A stretch of 64,000 bases of DNA from contig NW_026946671.1 of assembly GCF_035222485.1 (NCBI RefSeq), positions 1,860,001 to 1,924,000 of the forward strand, read 5' to 3'. Positions 43,977-54,500 of the stretch are shown here, piece after piece. The notes under the pieces are model-generated. The model was not told where the DNA came from, made no database searches, and saw only the letters and a program-made list of their open reading frames with translations. Numbering within the stretch: the first letter of the stretch is position 1; each line of letters begins with the position of its first letter. A program made the translations under genes and the position numbers. The DNA comes from Podospora pseudoanserina. Taxonomy: Eukaryota > Ascomycota > Sordariomycetes > Sordariales > Podosporaceae.

Positions 43977-44602
43977 CTTTGGTGAGCTTTTTGTTGGAGG
44001 TTTCCTGTCTAGGTATATCTAGTGTTAGAGTGGAAAGAAGACGAGGCAGATGTCCACGCTGATACAACTCAGAGCTAAGGCGCGGTTTTAATAGCTCCAA
44101 GGGCGCGATGCCTTGTTATAGGACAATGCTATTGTGTTTCTAGATTGATTTCAAATAGAACAGACCAGTTGGGGTGTCTTTGTTCCTTCCCTTTCGACAC
44201 TGTTCAAACAATGTTCGACGTGATCAACAAAGAAATACCAGATAGAAGGTTGAACTGGGATTCTCCTCGAACTCTCGGTTTTCAACGTCGAGATTCTCTC
44301 ACGCTGTGGACAGAATAATGGGGACTTCTCCGTAGGGTGAAATCAAGGCAGGAAAAGAAAACAGACCCGTCCTTGACTATCATTGATACCTCTTTAAAGT
44401 ACTTTTAAAAACCTTTTGGCATTCTTTATCGATGTATCAGGTATCTTCTAATGCGTATCAACTATCTTTCAAGGCTTGCTGGTGATCTTCAATGACCCTC
44501 ATCTCAAAGTGATAGAGTGTATTATGTCTCCGCGACGTGCCTGTCTAGTAGGTTCCCAGGTTGGGAAGGTACCAGATCCCTCTCCCATTCGTTTCGTCTA
44601 GC
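43977..44602. other. intergenic region with AAGGCCT-family repeat
   Basis: 626 bp without a supported gene; holds repeat locus 5 at about 44384-44490. Confidence 0.5.
44384..44490. repeat. AAGGCCTATTGACTATCTTT minisatellite, locus 5
   Basis: Four or five strongly degenerate units; the best is GCGTATCAACTATCTTTCAA followed by GGCTTGC. Confidence 0.7.
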
Positions 44603-45415
44603 CTATTCAGCCTTCTGAACAACAAACTTGGTGCAATCATCCTGCGATCCCCGCTGCGCAATAGGCATGACCACTGGCTGATGGTTCCTAGCAGATATGA
44701 TGGTGCATACGCGGTACACACCCTCCAGCAAACCACCCGTTACCTCAGCCTGCAAACCGCCCTTCCCATTGCCTTCATCATCGACACCCTTAAAGTAGGC
44801 GAATTTAGTCGGGTCGGGAGGGTTGACAGAACGGAGACTTCCAATGTTCTGAATGGTGATGTGACAGTGCCCAATGATATCGCCGTTCTCATCGAGGTCT
44901 TGAGGGGCAGTGTAATATGCAACGCTGGGATTCACGAGAAATCCAGCCCTCAAATGGCGGGTTTGGATCGTGACATTGAACGTCTTTTGCGCAGGGATAA
45001 TGTCACCCGGTTGCGGATGGGTGATGATGGATGTGATCATGTTGGACGAGGCCGGTATCTTCCCCATGGGTATGCCATTGCAGGATCCAGCCGAATTCTG
45101 ACGGCCATTGGTGAGAGTTTGACCAACGCAGAAGTTGATAAAGTTGCTTGGATTTCTGCAGGGATCCGTTAGCCTTGCATCAAGAGTAAACATCGGACCG
45201 GGAGTGTCGTCTTACGTGTCCGATTTTGACAAGCCTGGTCGAATTCCCGTTGTTCCTTCCTCCAATCCGGTATACAAGCTTGCGCTCTGGACGGCTTTTG
45301 GAGAGAGACATGCTGGGCCGGGCTTTGGGTCATGCTTGGTTGAGCCGACAGTAACGGCTTTGACACTGCCAAAAAGTGCGAATGCCCCTATGGCGAGTGT
45401 ATGAGGTTTGACCAT
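44603..45415 (-). CDS. secreted fungal protein of a widespread uncharacterised family
   Basis: Exons 45415-45216 and 45155-44603 join to 250 aa. The 60-bp intron ends TGCAG with a GCTAAC branch site; an earlier AAG acceptor (42-bp intron) would add six residues. Signal peptide MVKPHTLAIGAFALFGSVKA. The conserved block reads NFCVGQTLTNGRQNSAGSCN, GIPMGKIPASSNMITSII, PQPGDIIPAQKTFNVTIQT, HCHITIQNIGSL, AYFKGVDDEGNGKGGLQAEV and NHQPVVMPIAQRGSQDDC. Such proteins are common in ascomycete and basidiomycete secretomes; biochemical function is unknown. Confidence 0.84.
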
Positions 45416-46127
45416 TTTGGGCTCCCTGTGAACTGACCTGGACAGTGTCAGATAGAATGGTTGTCGACAGGGAGATCAAGGTCAACATCAAGCACAGATG
45501 CGACAGGAAAGTAGGTTTTCTTTAAGGAAGAAGAGAATGTGACTTTAGCGCTTACCTCAGAAGCATCCCATTCCAAGAACTGTTGATTGGGTGCCAAGGG
45601 AAATATAGTGTCTAAGACCGGTTAAAATCAATTTGCTGCCCTCAATGGGAAGACCGAGATGCTCCGGCTTCAAGTAGATGGACGATGTCTACCAATGACA
45701 GATGATCATGCACTGAGTGAGGCGCAGGAATCAACCGATCGTTCTGACTGACATGAGCTTATTATAGTAGTGTATGCACAAACGAGGTAGCTGGCAGGCG
45801 GAGTCCACGCCCCAAGTACCAAACCTTTACAAAGGGCAAGGAACCGTCGCACCCCTTGCCACACGTCATGGACGAGAATGTACGCATTTCAAAACTGTCT
45901 GTACCACGCCCCCAATATAAGCCAAAGATTCTTCAAGGATAGGTACCTAGGTAAGTAGGTGGGTAACGTGGCACAAGATACCTACCTACCTACCTAGTTA
46001 TTATACGTGACCTCAAGCTATAGCAGGTAACTAGTCTATTGTCCACCTAGAGAGTTTAGTGGAGGCTGGTTGTATTACCTATTCAACTACCCCATAGAAT
46101 TGACTATTTTGTCCATGGCGTGTATAT
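45416..46127. other. intergenic region with TACC/GGTA repeats
   Basis: About 710 bp. Near 45941-46000 it holds GGTACCTAGGTAAGTAGG and a TACCTACCTACCTACC run. No supported gene. Confidence 0.55.
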
Positions 46128-47831
46128 CTACAGCGTGATTCCCTCGATCTTCCCTAAAATCCTCTCAACGAACTTTATCCCGACCACGATCAGATCCTGT
46201 TTGTTATGTGTGACGTCCGAGCTACCGAACTCATTATTCCCATCATCCAAACAGGTAAGACAATCCACCACGATCTCTGTATACAACCGCCCCATGCGCT
46301 GCGGGAGGGTCTGTTTTGCCAGCAAGACAAGATCCTCTTTGATCCATGACGTGGATCCTGGTAAATGGGCATGTTCAAAGTCCCGATCGCTCAGATGCTT
46401 TCTCAGCTGCAGTGAATATCCAGGAACAGGAGTTGGGACCGATGATGACGAGTTAGCGTGATTGGGGTGATGATAGGTTGACGAGGTCGAGCTACTGGTG
46501 GACGGGTACCAGACCAAAGACCGCCACAGTCCAATCTCAAGGAGGCACACACCCAGGCTATATATATCGTGCTGCATAACATATCTCTCCAAAATGCAAA
46601 GTCCCTGTCGTGCTGGATGCCGGTAAAGGTTCCGATACCAGGCTGTGTCACCGAGGCGGTTTGTCTCCATGTTGATGCTTCGAAATTGCGAGAAGCCGAC
46701 AAGAAAAGCCTGACCCAGTTCCAGGGGTCGCAGAGCAGCAAGAGCTGTTGGGAACAGCAGAATATTGTCCGGACGAATATTCTTGTGTACCAAGTCGCAG
46801 GTGTGCACGAAGCTGACAGAACGAACAAGCTGTTTTGCCAGTACGATGACCGAACTGAGACAAACAGGTCTTTGCTCAAGTAAGAGACTGCGAAGGGTTG
46901 TAGGCGGCTTGAGAGGGTCTGCCTGGGCCGGAGTATGATACACAATCTGGGGACCGGGGGGAAAGGTCTTGTTGTCGTCAATGATCTCTATGAGACCTTT
47001 GCAGCGTAGAAGGCCAAATATGCTTGGGTCAACGCTCTGGAGTCTCCTGCATAGTTGATAGGCGTCCGATGTAGTGTTTGTGTTGGTATTTGGGGCAATA
47101 CCAATGCCTTCCATGATATACAGACTTTGAGATTCTGGTCGGGCCACAACGTTGACGCTTGAAAAAGGAATGCTGGTTGCTGTGGTAAAGTCCCATCCTG
47201 TCTCATCCATGACGATGCTATTCGCACTTCTTATATCGGTGTTGATCGTGTAATCGATGGCCTTTCTTAACGCAAACATGTGATCCAGAGGGCTTGCGGG
47301 AGATTGGCTGTGTGGTAGCTGTCGGGATCTATCTTGTCCTAACTGCTGCAGTGCCGGGTCCAAGACCTTGCCGCCGATGAGCATAATCGTATACCACGAT
47401 GGATCGAATAGACTTTGCCAGCACTGTAACTCCGTCATCAAGGCATCCAACCCTCTTTTGGCCACAGCATATCTCCACCTGTCAAGCTGAAGCATTCTGG
47501 TCAGCACATGTCCCTGTCCAGTACTTGTGGAGGCGACTATTGATGAAGCCGCTGCTTCGAGCTGAGATACCGCCTGTAGCAGAGTTCCGCGTAGTCTTTG
47601 GAGAAGATCAAAATGACATTGTGCAAGTTCTTCAGTCAGATGATCTTTGATCCCGCGGAGGAAAACGAGCTGTATCTCTAGTTTCGTCCAAATCGTTTCG
47701 AGTAAAAGCACCTTATCACAGAGATCTTTCTTCGCAGTCCTGAAAGCTTGGCAGATGCGCAAGGTCTTGTTGGCAAGTTTGATGCAAATGTCGACGACAC
47801 TGACAACTGCGAGAGCGAGTTCTGCAGACAT
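46128..47831 (-). CDS. HeLo-like helical domain plus pseudokinase protein
   Basis: 567 aa, single exon. The first ~190 residues are a helical bundle beginning MSAELALAVVSVVDICIKLA, like the HeLo/prion-inhibition N-terminal domains of fungal incompatibility proteins (VSLAI..ldgC..G). From about residue 230 a protein-kinase fold follows: LCLSSVIVLAKQL-like helices, then LVHKNIRPDNILLF in the catalytic-loop position (HKN at 349-351 instead of HRD), LVGFSQFR where DFG belongs, GDTAWYRNLYRHP in the activation/APE region and HDIYSLGVCLLEIGLW. The Asp residues of HRD and DFG and an obvious ATP-binding Lys are absent, so catalysis is unlikely. Divergent neighbour is an active kinase with a YTH domain. 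Confidence 0.85.
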   Translation of the reverse strand: MSAELALAVVSVVDICIKLANKTLRICQAFRTAKKDLCDKVLLLETIWTKLEIQLVFLRGIKDHLTEELAQCHFDLLQRLRGTLLQAVSQLEAAASSIVASTSTGQGHVLTRMLQLDRWRYAVAKRGLDALMTELQCWQSLFDPSWYTIMLIGGKVLDPALQQLGQDRSRQLPHSQSPASPLDHMFALRKAIDYTINTDIRSANSIVMDETGWDFTTATSIPFSSVNVVARPESQSLYIMEGIGIAPNTNTNTTSDAYQLCRRLQSVDPSIFGLLRCKGLIEIIDDNKTFPPGPQIVYHTPAQADPLKPPTTLRSLLLEQRPVCLSSVIVLAKQLVRSVSFVHTCDLVHKNIRPDNILLFPTALAALRPLELGQAFLVGFSQFRSINMETNRLGDTAWYRNLYRHPARQGLCILERYVMQHDIYSLGVCLLEIGLWRSLVWYPSTSSSTSSTYHHPNHANSSSSVPTPVPGYSLQLRKHLSDRDFEHAHLPGSTSWIKEDLVLLAKQTLPQRMGRLYTEIVVDCLTCLDDGNNEFGSSDVTHNKQDLIVVGIKFVERILGKIEGITL

Positions 47832-48470
47832 GGTTCTTTGCAGTGCTATGGACCAGGTGACGCGATTTGTGAGGTTGTTGTAAGGTATGTTGTATCAGAT
47901 GGTAAGGTGGTGATGAAAATGCGGTCTGTGTCGGCTGGTTTTGGCGTGGCGCAGCTCGGGGAAAGGCGTCGTAGACATAATAATAGACAATGGAGCTATC
48001 CCGAAAGATGCTGACCAAAAACACCATGGATGTCTTCAACAGCCCTTCTAATATACCTATATCAAGCACCTCTAAAGGAGCTGAAAGGGTATGTGGACTG
48101 CCCTTGCAGGCATATTACTTGCCACGGTATCTAGGTAGGTAAGTATCTTTAAAGACCTATTAACTACCTTCAAAAGTCTGTGAACTATCTTCTAAATCCT
48201 CATCCAAAAGTACAGATTCCTTTTTTTTGTCCACGACGTATTCAGGGGTCGGCTGACCGCTGCCTGGCCGCCGCTTGCATGTGGCCAAGCAAGCCACAGC
48301 GCCATAGCTCGTTTCTGGACACGCGCTGAAGACAGGGGGCGCGCTGAAAACTAAAAACGCGCTCAAATCCAAGGCATGAGTACGGATGTTAAATACTGCC
48401 ATCGTTCCTCACTGTCGTATCACTTAGAGCCTGACTTACCCATATATGAGGTAGTTTGGATGCTGTGACC
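47832..48470. promoter_or_regulatory. shared divergent promoter of the pseudokinase and kinase-YTH genes
   Basis: 639 bp between two divergent start codons. It contains one AAGGCCT-family repeat cluster (48143-48203). No specific operator was identified; promoter function is inferred from position. Confidence 0.5.
48143..48203. repeat. AAGGCCTATTGACTATCTTT minisatellite, locus 6
   Basis: Three degenerate units (AAGACCTATTAACTACCTTC, AAAGTCTGTGAACTATCTTC), within the divergent promoter of the two kinase-fold genes. Confidence 0.8.
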
Positions 48471-50431
48471 ATGGCTGAAGGTATATCCGAGTTGGTTAAT
48501 TCCTCTCGGCTGGTGACAGAATTTTACCTCCCGAATTTTGTTGTCCACCATCTTGAAACTGGTAATGAAATCTGGGATCTGAGAGAAGAAATTGGCTATG
48601 GAGGATCTGGCGTGGTGCGAAAAGAGGAGCGTCGAGTTCACTCTAGTGGAAAGAAATATCAGGGTCCAATGGTACGAGCCGTGAAACAGATGAGAAAGGT
48701 TCCTCAAAACCCAGACCAAGGACAGTGGAATTATAGAGCCGAGTTGGAAGCAGTGGTGAAGTTCTCACAGCCAGAGGTATGCAAGCACGCGTGGTGGAAA
48801 TATCCAATGAAAGTTAACATTCAGCAACTTGCTAGTATGACCCTTTCTTTGTGCGCACCTTTGGGTGGTTCGAAAACCAAGAATCTGTGTTTCTGGCCAT
48901 GGAATATCTTCCATCGAGTGACCTAGAAAGATTCAGAAGGTCCTCGCCTCCGCTTTCCGAATTTGACACGAGCCTGATCGTGTGGCAGTTGATTCAAGGT
49001 GTGCGACACATGCACGATGCTGGGTTTGCACATCGAGACTTGAAGCCAGGGGTAAGTGGTGATACTACGTGTTCTTCATGTCCTCGACCATGTCACATGT
49101 GTCCCAATACATTCAGTCGTTATTGCCTGTAAATACCTAGCTCACATCGTCATACCCAGAATATACTCATCGCCTCAACATCCCCGATGTGGCACGTCAA
49201 AATCGCCGACTTTGGAATCAGCAAGCAAGCTATGCAGGGTGTAACACGCTTTCACACCATGCGAATCTTCGGGACCTTGGGATATATGGCACCCGAGGTA
49301 TTGGGTTACTATGCCAACAACACCGGAACCAACAATACCACGATTGCATACACTATGTCGGTCGATATTTGGGCTGTTGGTGTAATTGCAATGACCTTGC
49401 TGCTTGGGCGCAATATTTTTCCTTTGCCGGGCGACTACGCCAAATATGTCTTTGGACAACGGGCTCTTGACTTTGCCCGTGATCAAGGTGAGGTTTTGAC
49501 AGACGATTGCCAGGACTTCATAGCGGCCCTTCTTGCAGCGGATCCAATACTTCGACCGACTGCTGCTGCTGCCCTCGCCCACCCTTGGTTAATGCAGGCC
49601 ACCGAAGCAACTGAACCTTCTCCAGTAAGAGAGATCCCGGACTCGGAAGCAGACTCAGACGAGGACTCCGCTCCATCTGATTCACTACAGCCTTCCACAA
49701 AGAATCCGTGGGCGACAATCGGCAGTAGAACTTGGCCGAGCAAGGGATCGAAGACATACAGCGACGCGCTCCTGACGAAGTTCAAGTACCTCTGGCTTGA
49801 TATTATTCTTCTATCTCCCAAGTTCCATACTATTGAGTTCGAGAAGGTTTGTCTCTCTCCTTGTCCATTGGCCAGCCAATGGCACGATTTAACGGCGTTC
49901 TTCTTCACCTTAGACTCGGTTTTATGTTCTACGCTCCGATAACGCCATAGATATTGAGACAAGCGCTGCTCAGAGCGTGTGGACTTCTAGTCAGCGTGTC
50001 AACAAAATCCTTGACAAAGGATACCGGACATCCGAAGGCCATGTGGTTCTATTCTTCTCCGTGATTGGTAGGTAAGTAATCGTATCACATGATTCAAATT
50101 ACCTATTACTGGTGGAGGTAGGCAAGGTATCTTATAAAGATATGAAGCTGACACACACTGCACCAGTCGGCGATTCTGTGGAGTAGCACAGATGACCAGC
50201 GCACTGGATTGGGAGAATACTGACCCCCATTGGGTTGAGGATGTCTGGCAGGGACGGTTCACCTTGGCCTGGCTCAGTCATACAGAGCTCTCATTTGACC
50301 TTGTCAACCATGTCCCGGTAAAGGAGACCACACCTCGTTTCAGAGCTATCGCTTGTTACGATGGCACTGAGATCTCACCTGGATCCGCATATGAATTATT
50401 GAGAGTTTTTTCGGCGGCGGAAAGACGGTGA
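48471..50431 (+). CDS. Ser/Thr protein kinase fused to a YTH (m6A-reader) domain
   Basis: Five exons (48471-48776, 48836-49051, 49160-49850, 49951-50071, 50167-50431) give 532 aa. Kinase, residues ~36-318: Gly loop IGYGGSGVV, VRAVKQM (Lys), AHRDLKPGNILIA, KIADFGISK, FGTLGYMAPEVLG, SVDIWAVGVIAMTLLLG, RPTAAAALAHPWLM; all catalytic residues present. An acidic Ser-rich linker follows. YTH, ~390-525: SVWTSSQRVNKILDKGY, HVVLFFSVIGSRRFCGVAQM, HWVEDVWQGRFTLAWL. Trp415, Trp467 and Trp472 sit in the three aromatic-cage positions that hold N6-methyladenosine. YTH is readable only after splicing; the exon 4-5 join (GTAAGT...CCAG) is exact. The exon 3 donor at 49851 (GTCTCT) was picked because it restores family spacing; using GTTTGT at 49847 would lose the YTH frame. 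Confidence 0.82.
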
Positions 50432-50816
50432 TCGTGGACTTGAGTTTATCGGGATCCCACATCAAGGTGCCTGGGTACCTAGGTAAGATATTTGGGTGGC
50501 CTTACTCTGCGATCGGGTTCAGAGAGTTGCTAGATCCTGGTATCATTTCACTGGGTCAGATTGGTTACGTTATCTTATCAACCAGGACGAGGACTCCTAC
50601 CTAAGTGCCGCCGAGAGCCCGGCCAACACAGAAGGACACGGTCACCGCGAGGGAGCTTGATGGGGTAGTAACATTCTCAGGTACTTGTATATTCATGGCC
50701 AAAAGCACTATCCTTCTCAACCGACAAGTAGACTCTTGTCAAATTCAAGGAACTACAGCCAGACTCCATGAAACAAACCCCGGTTTCTCTTCACCCATCT
50801 CCATTCATCCCTCGCC
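50432..50816. other. convergent intergenic region
   Basis: 385 bp between kinase-YTH and the WSC gene. GGTACCTAGGTAAG near 50476; no gene. Confidence 0.5.
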
Positions 50817-51543
50817 TTAAATCCAGTGATACACGCTGAGTTTGCTTGAACCACCGCAAGTCTCGGTGGGAGCACCAGTACAGGCCAAATCACAATCCGT
50901 GTCTTCGAGTTGGACGCTCAAAGCATCTAGCTCATGGCCACAAAAGCATTCAGCCATGTATTGCAGTCCAAAGAAGACAAATCCAGAGTTGAGACAGTAA
51001 TCCGCACAGCGTTCGATTGTCATGGCCGCAGGGGAGAAGCCAAAGCCTCCAGCGAGAGCCCGATCGGGGGCCGGGAGCTCGCTAAAGCATCCTTGGTACA
51101 CTGGGGCGGAGACCTCAGGGTGAGGATAAGGCGTATGTGGAGGGGCCTCCTCAGAACTGCCCCAGAGAGAGATGCGGTTTGGACCTCCGCATGTCTGACC
51201 GGCGTCTCCAGTGCATTGCATGGAGCAATCTTCCGGGAAGGTAGGGAAGGAACCTGTGTCAAGAGAGTTGCCACAGTAGCTGTGAGACTTGTTAGATACC
51301 GAATGATACGGAAACGGGGAGAGCTTCTTTGACTTACCACTCGCCTCCATATTCTAGTCCCCAGAGGGTGAAATTACGGGTGGGATCGGTGCAGTATGTC
51401 TCGCAAGCCTCCACGGTCATCGCCTCAAAGTCCGCGGTGCTCGCGCCGGTCAAAGCCCGAGTGGGAATTTCCGTATAGCAGCCGTAGAAAGTTTGCCCGA
51501 CGACGGCGGGGACGAGGGCGGCAAGAGCGAGAATGGAGTACAT
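50817..51543 (-). CDS. secreted protein with two WSC domains
   Basis: Exons 51543-51338 and 51279-50817 join to 222 aa across a 58-bp intron that splits a Cys codon (GLEYGGEC-YCGNSL). Signal peptide MYSILALAALVPAVVGQ. WSC 1: FYGCYTEIPTRAL, MTVEACETYCTD, YCGNSLDTGSF, CSMQCTGDAGQTCGG. WSC 2: VYQGCFSELPAPDRAL, MTIERCADYCLNSGFVFFGL, ECFCGHELD, CDLACTGAPTETCGGSSKL. WSC domains bind carbohydrate in cell-wall sensors and glyoxal oxidases. There is no membrane segment or catalytic domain here, so this is a free binding protein. Confidence 0.93.
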
Positions 51544-54500
51544 CTTGATGGGTTGGAAAAGATCTTTGGTTGAGATTGTAGAGGATGTGGTGACTGATGA
51601 TGGGGGAAGAGATCAGAATGACAACATCGAGGGTGGTCGTCTTACTTATAGACTTCGAGGAATCATCCTCTTTGCTTCTTCATGGTTGTGGATATATTGT
51701 TGACTGAATGCGTTCCGTCTGGCCTATCTCCGGTGTCCCCAACACCATTGACTCGATACCACTCTGCATTGGTACTCTCCCAAGAAGGTAAACACGAAGT
51801 GCACCTGCATGATCGCATCTCGACGAGCCTCGAACGCCCAGCTAACGACAAAATGTCTGGCATGCAGAAAAGACAATATCACATGCAGCCCAAAAGAGAT
51901 ATACATGCAACTGGACCCCTGAATCCTTCGTACGATCCGTGGATCGAAATAGCCTCAATGTCTCGTCAAGATATCGCCAAGACCTTTGAGGTTGTGTAAC
52001 CAATGCTGATGGGAAAATCGTCATATGAAGGTAACTAGGCAAGGTACCTACAGACTTAGATAATTGACTGCGGTTCTTGATAGAAGTGTGCCCATAGTTT
52101 GGTATAATCCTTCATTACACTCAAGGTTGGTGCTAAGTCATTACCTACCTGGAAAACCAGATCTTCAACGGCGAGGGATGCGGATCGTTCCGTTCCCCGA
52201 GGTCCCTGAGCTTGCAAGGGTCTAAAGCAGAAAGCTGCATATGCCAGCCCTCGGATTACCACCCTGTGCCTAGTTAGTACGTACTTTTCTGCTTCTTACG
52301 CTCACCGATTTTCCACAACAAACGCCCAGTTGCAAAGATGGACTCACGCCGGGCGCCGGCAGGGAATATAATTCAATAGACAGTCAGCCACTTGCCAAAG
52401 TTCTTTGACTGGAAAAGTCCCGCCAGCAGGAAAAAAACAGTAAAGTAAGCGTGGCCAGAAGGGGGCGTGCTGCATTCACTGTTGCACAACATAGCCCAGA
52501 AATTGTAGGAGCCAGGACTCTTTGAACAGTGTCTAGAAGTTGCTTCGGTCAACGGGTTCGCCTCCAAAGATAGACAAGAGAAAGTAACGTTAGGTGGATG
52601 CGATGAGACCCTGATGCAGATCGATTGTGACGTGAGGCTCCCCCATGCACACATCCTTTGTAGCTGCAATATGTGAACCGCGGTTGCGGGATTGTTTTCC
52701 GCGCCATTCAGCGGTCAACGCGTGCAGGCGTGACATGGCCGATGCCAAACCATCGGGGGTTTTACCTATTACCCGTTTCGTTTTTATTACACCCGATCTG
52801 ATCTCCGTCCCATGCATGTCTCAGTGGGCCCCTGATTCCCCATTCTGTGGGGTTGTTCTACCAGGTCTTGCCGCCCCCTGAAGAGGCTGATGGCCTAGAC
52901 GACAGCTTGCCAGGGGCATGAATGCTACCCGAGTAACTAAGAAAAACCTAAGCGGGAAGGTGACGGTTCTTGAATAACACCTCGGGGAGGTAGGCCAAGC
53001 AAAATAAACGGTCTGGACGCAAAAGCTGAACAAATGATCTCCACCGAGTACTACATGACTTGACACCCAGTCTCTATTGTCAGACCACCCCGCCTGCGGT
53101 AGAGTTGGACTTCTCAGGTTGTAGTCACAGTGCAGTTGCATATTTGGCTGCAGAGCTATATCTGCAGGATATCAATATCGAGCAGAGATTTCGATGGGAT
53201 CCTCATCCGACTCGGCCGTGATTAGGAAATGCTTCGAGAAAGGACGCACGGCACCCAACGGGCATCACCCACTTGCCAGACTTGCAGAGCACCATTTCAT
53301 GCCGCTGTACCCTTTGATGAGGGATAGAATATCAACCTGTACAGTCTGGGTAAGCAGGAAATTCATCGGGACTGACGACAGCCTTTGCGTTCAAGTTGCA
53401 AAGCAGATGGAGTTTATGAACGCTCCTGGGAAAGGGCATCGGATGTTCCGGTAACATGGATCCTGTTTTAGTCACGACGGCCAAAGGATTACCTTAGCTT
53501 TGCCGCTGCCACAGTGCCACACCGGCCCAGTCTCACCAGATGCAAAGTTCTAGCCAACTTCCAATGGTGGCTGTATTGAGTCCAATATGGACGCTGTGTG
53601 GCTAGCTGACAGGCCCCAATTGACCTTTGAAGCTGACACAGAGTCTACTAGATATATTCATCGTGTATGACCCTGGATCGACTTGAAGCGCATCGGTAAT
53701 TACTCACAGGTTCCCACCTTCATGATGACAAGACTTTGTTCACCTAGCCACATACGCCATTTCACAGCCATTCTCGTCACCATGCTGCCTATTCACTCAC
53801 TTGAATCTTGAAACGACTTTCTGACATAGACACTGGTCCCACGCCTTCAAAAGCGTTGATACCATATAGACTGTGGGTGTGTAGTAGCCGCTAATCCTAC
53901 ACAAACACGCACATGATGACCAAGTACCAATTTCCACTACAGAGCAGACGTCATCGTCTCGGTACAGGCTGCCATGCTATCTCCCGGACTGATATATAAC
54001 GTTCTTACCGATGTCGCACTCCAATGGCCACCACAGCTATGGGTACCTCCCCCATGCTGACTCAAAACCAGGTCCCAACAACCTACTCAGGTATCCGGTT
54101 GTAGTCAGCATCCTACTGGTTCAATTTGATCATCTCCAACAGTGGTACAAGATCCCTACTCATATTACAGACCCTGGCCAATAGGCGACTTAATCTCTGG
54201 TGATGGTGTGATTTGTGGCTTGACGGTTTTTGTGGGGTGCCTACCATGTGCATTGACTGTAGATTAACGACATGTTTCCAGAAAGGCTAGCGATGTTTTG
54301 CATATATAAAGACAATACTCCAAATTCGAAAACATCTTTCTGCGAGAAGTCACATTCGTTGGTATTTAATTATTGTGATTGAGACAAGCCATTATTGTAC
54401 ACTGTTTAGCTGTACCGAACCAGGATTATTGAGAAGTGCCTTCGACTAATATCCCTCTCAGAGGTTCTGGATAGGGGTTCGTCACATCCACGCAACCCAC

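Noticed and set aside
49187-49942. Kinase exon read through to the stop at 49940-49942 as the gene's end
   Set aside because: The tail after EFEK is not protein-like, and the spliced alternative reaches a clear YTH domain with consensus downstream splice sites.
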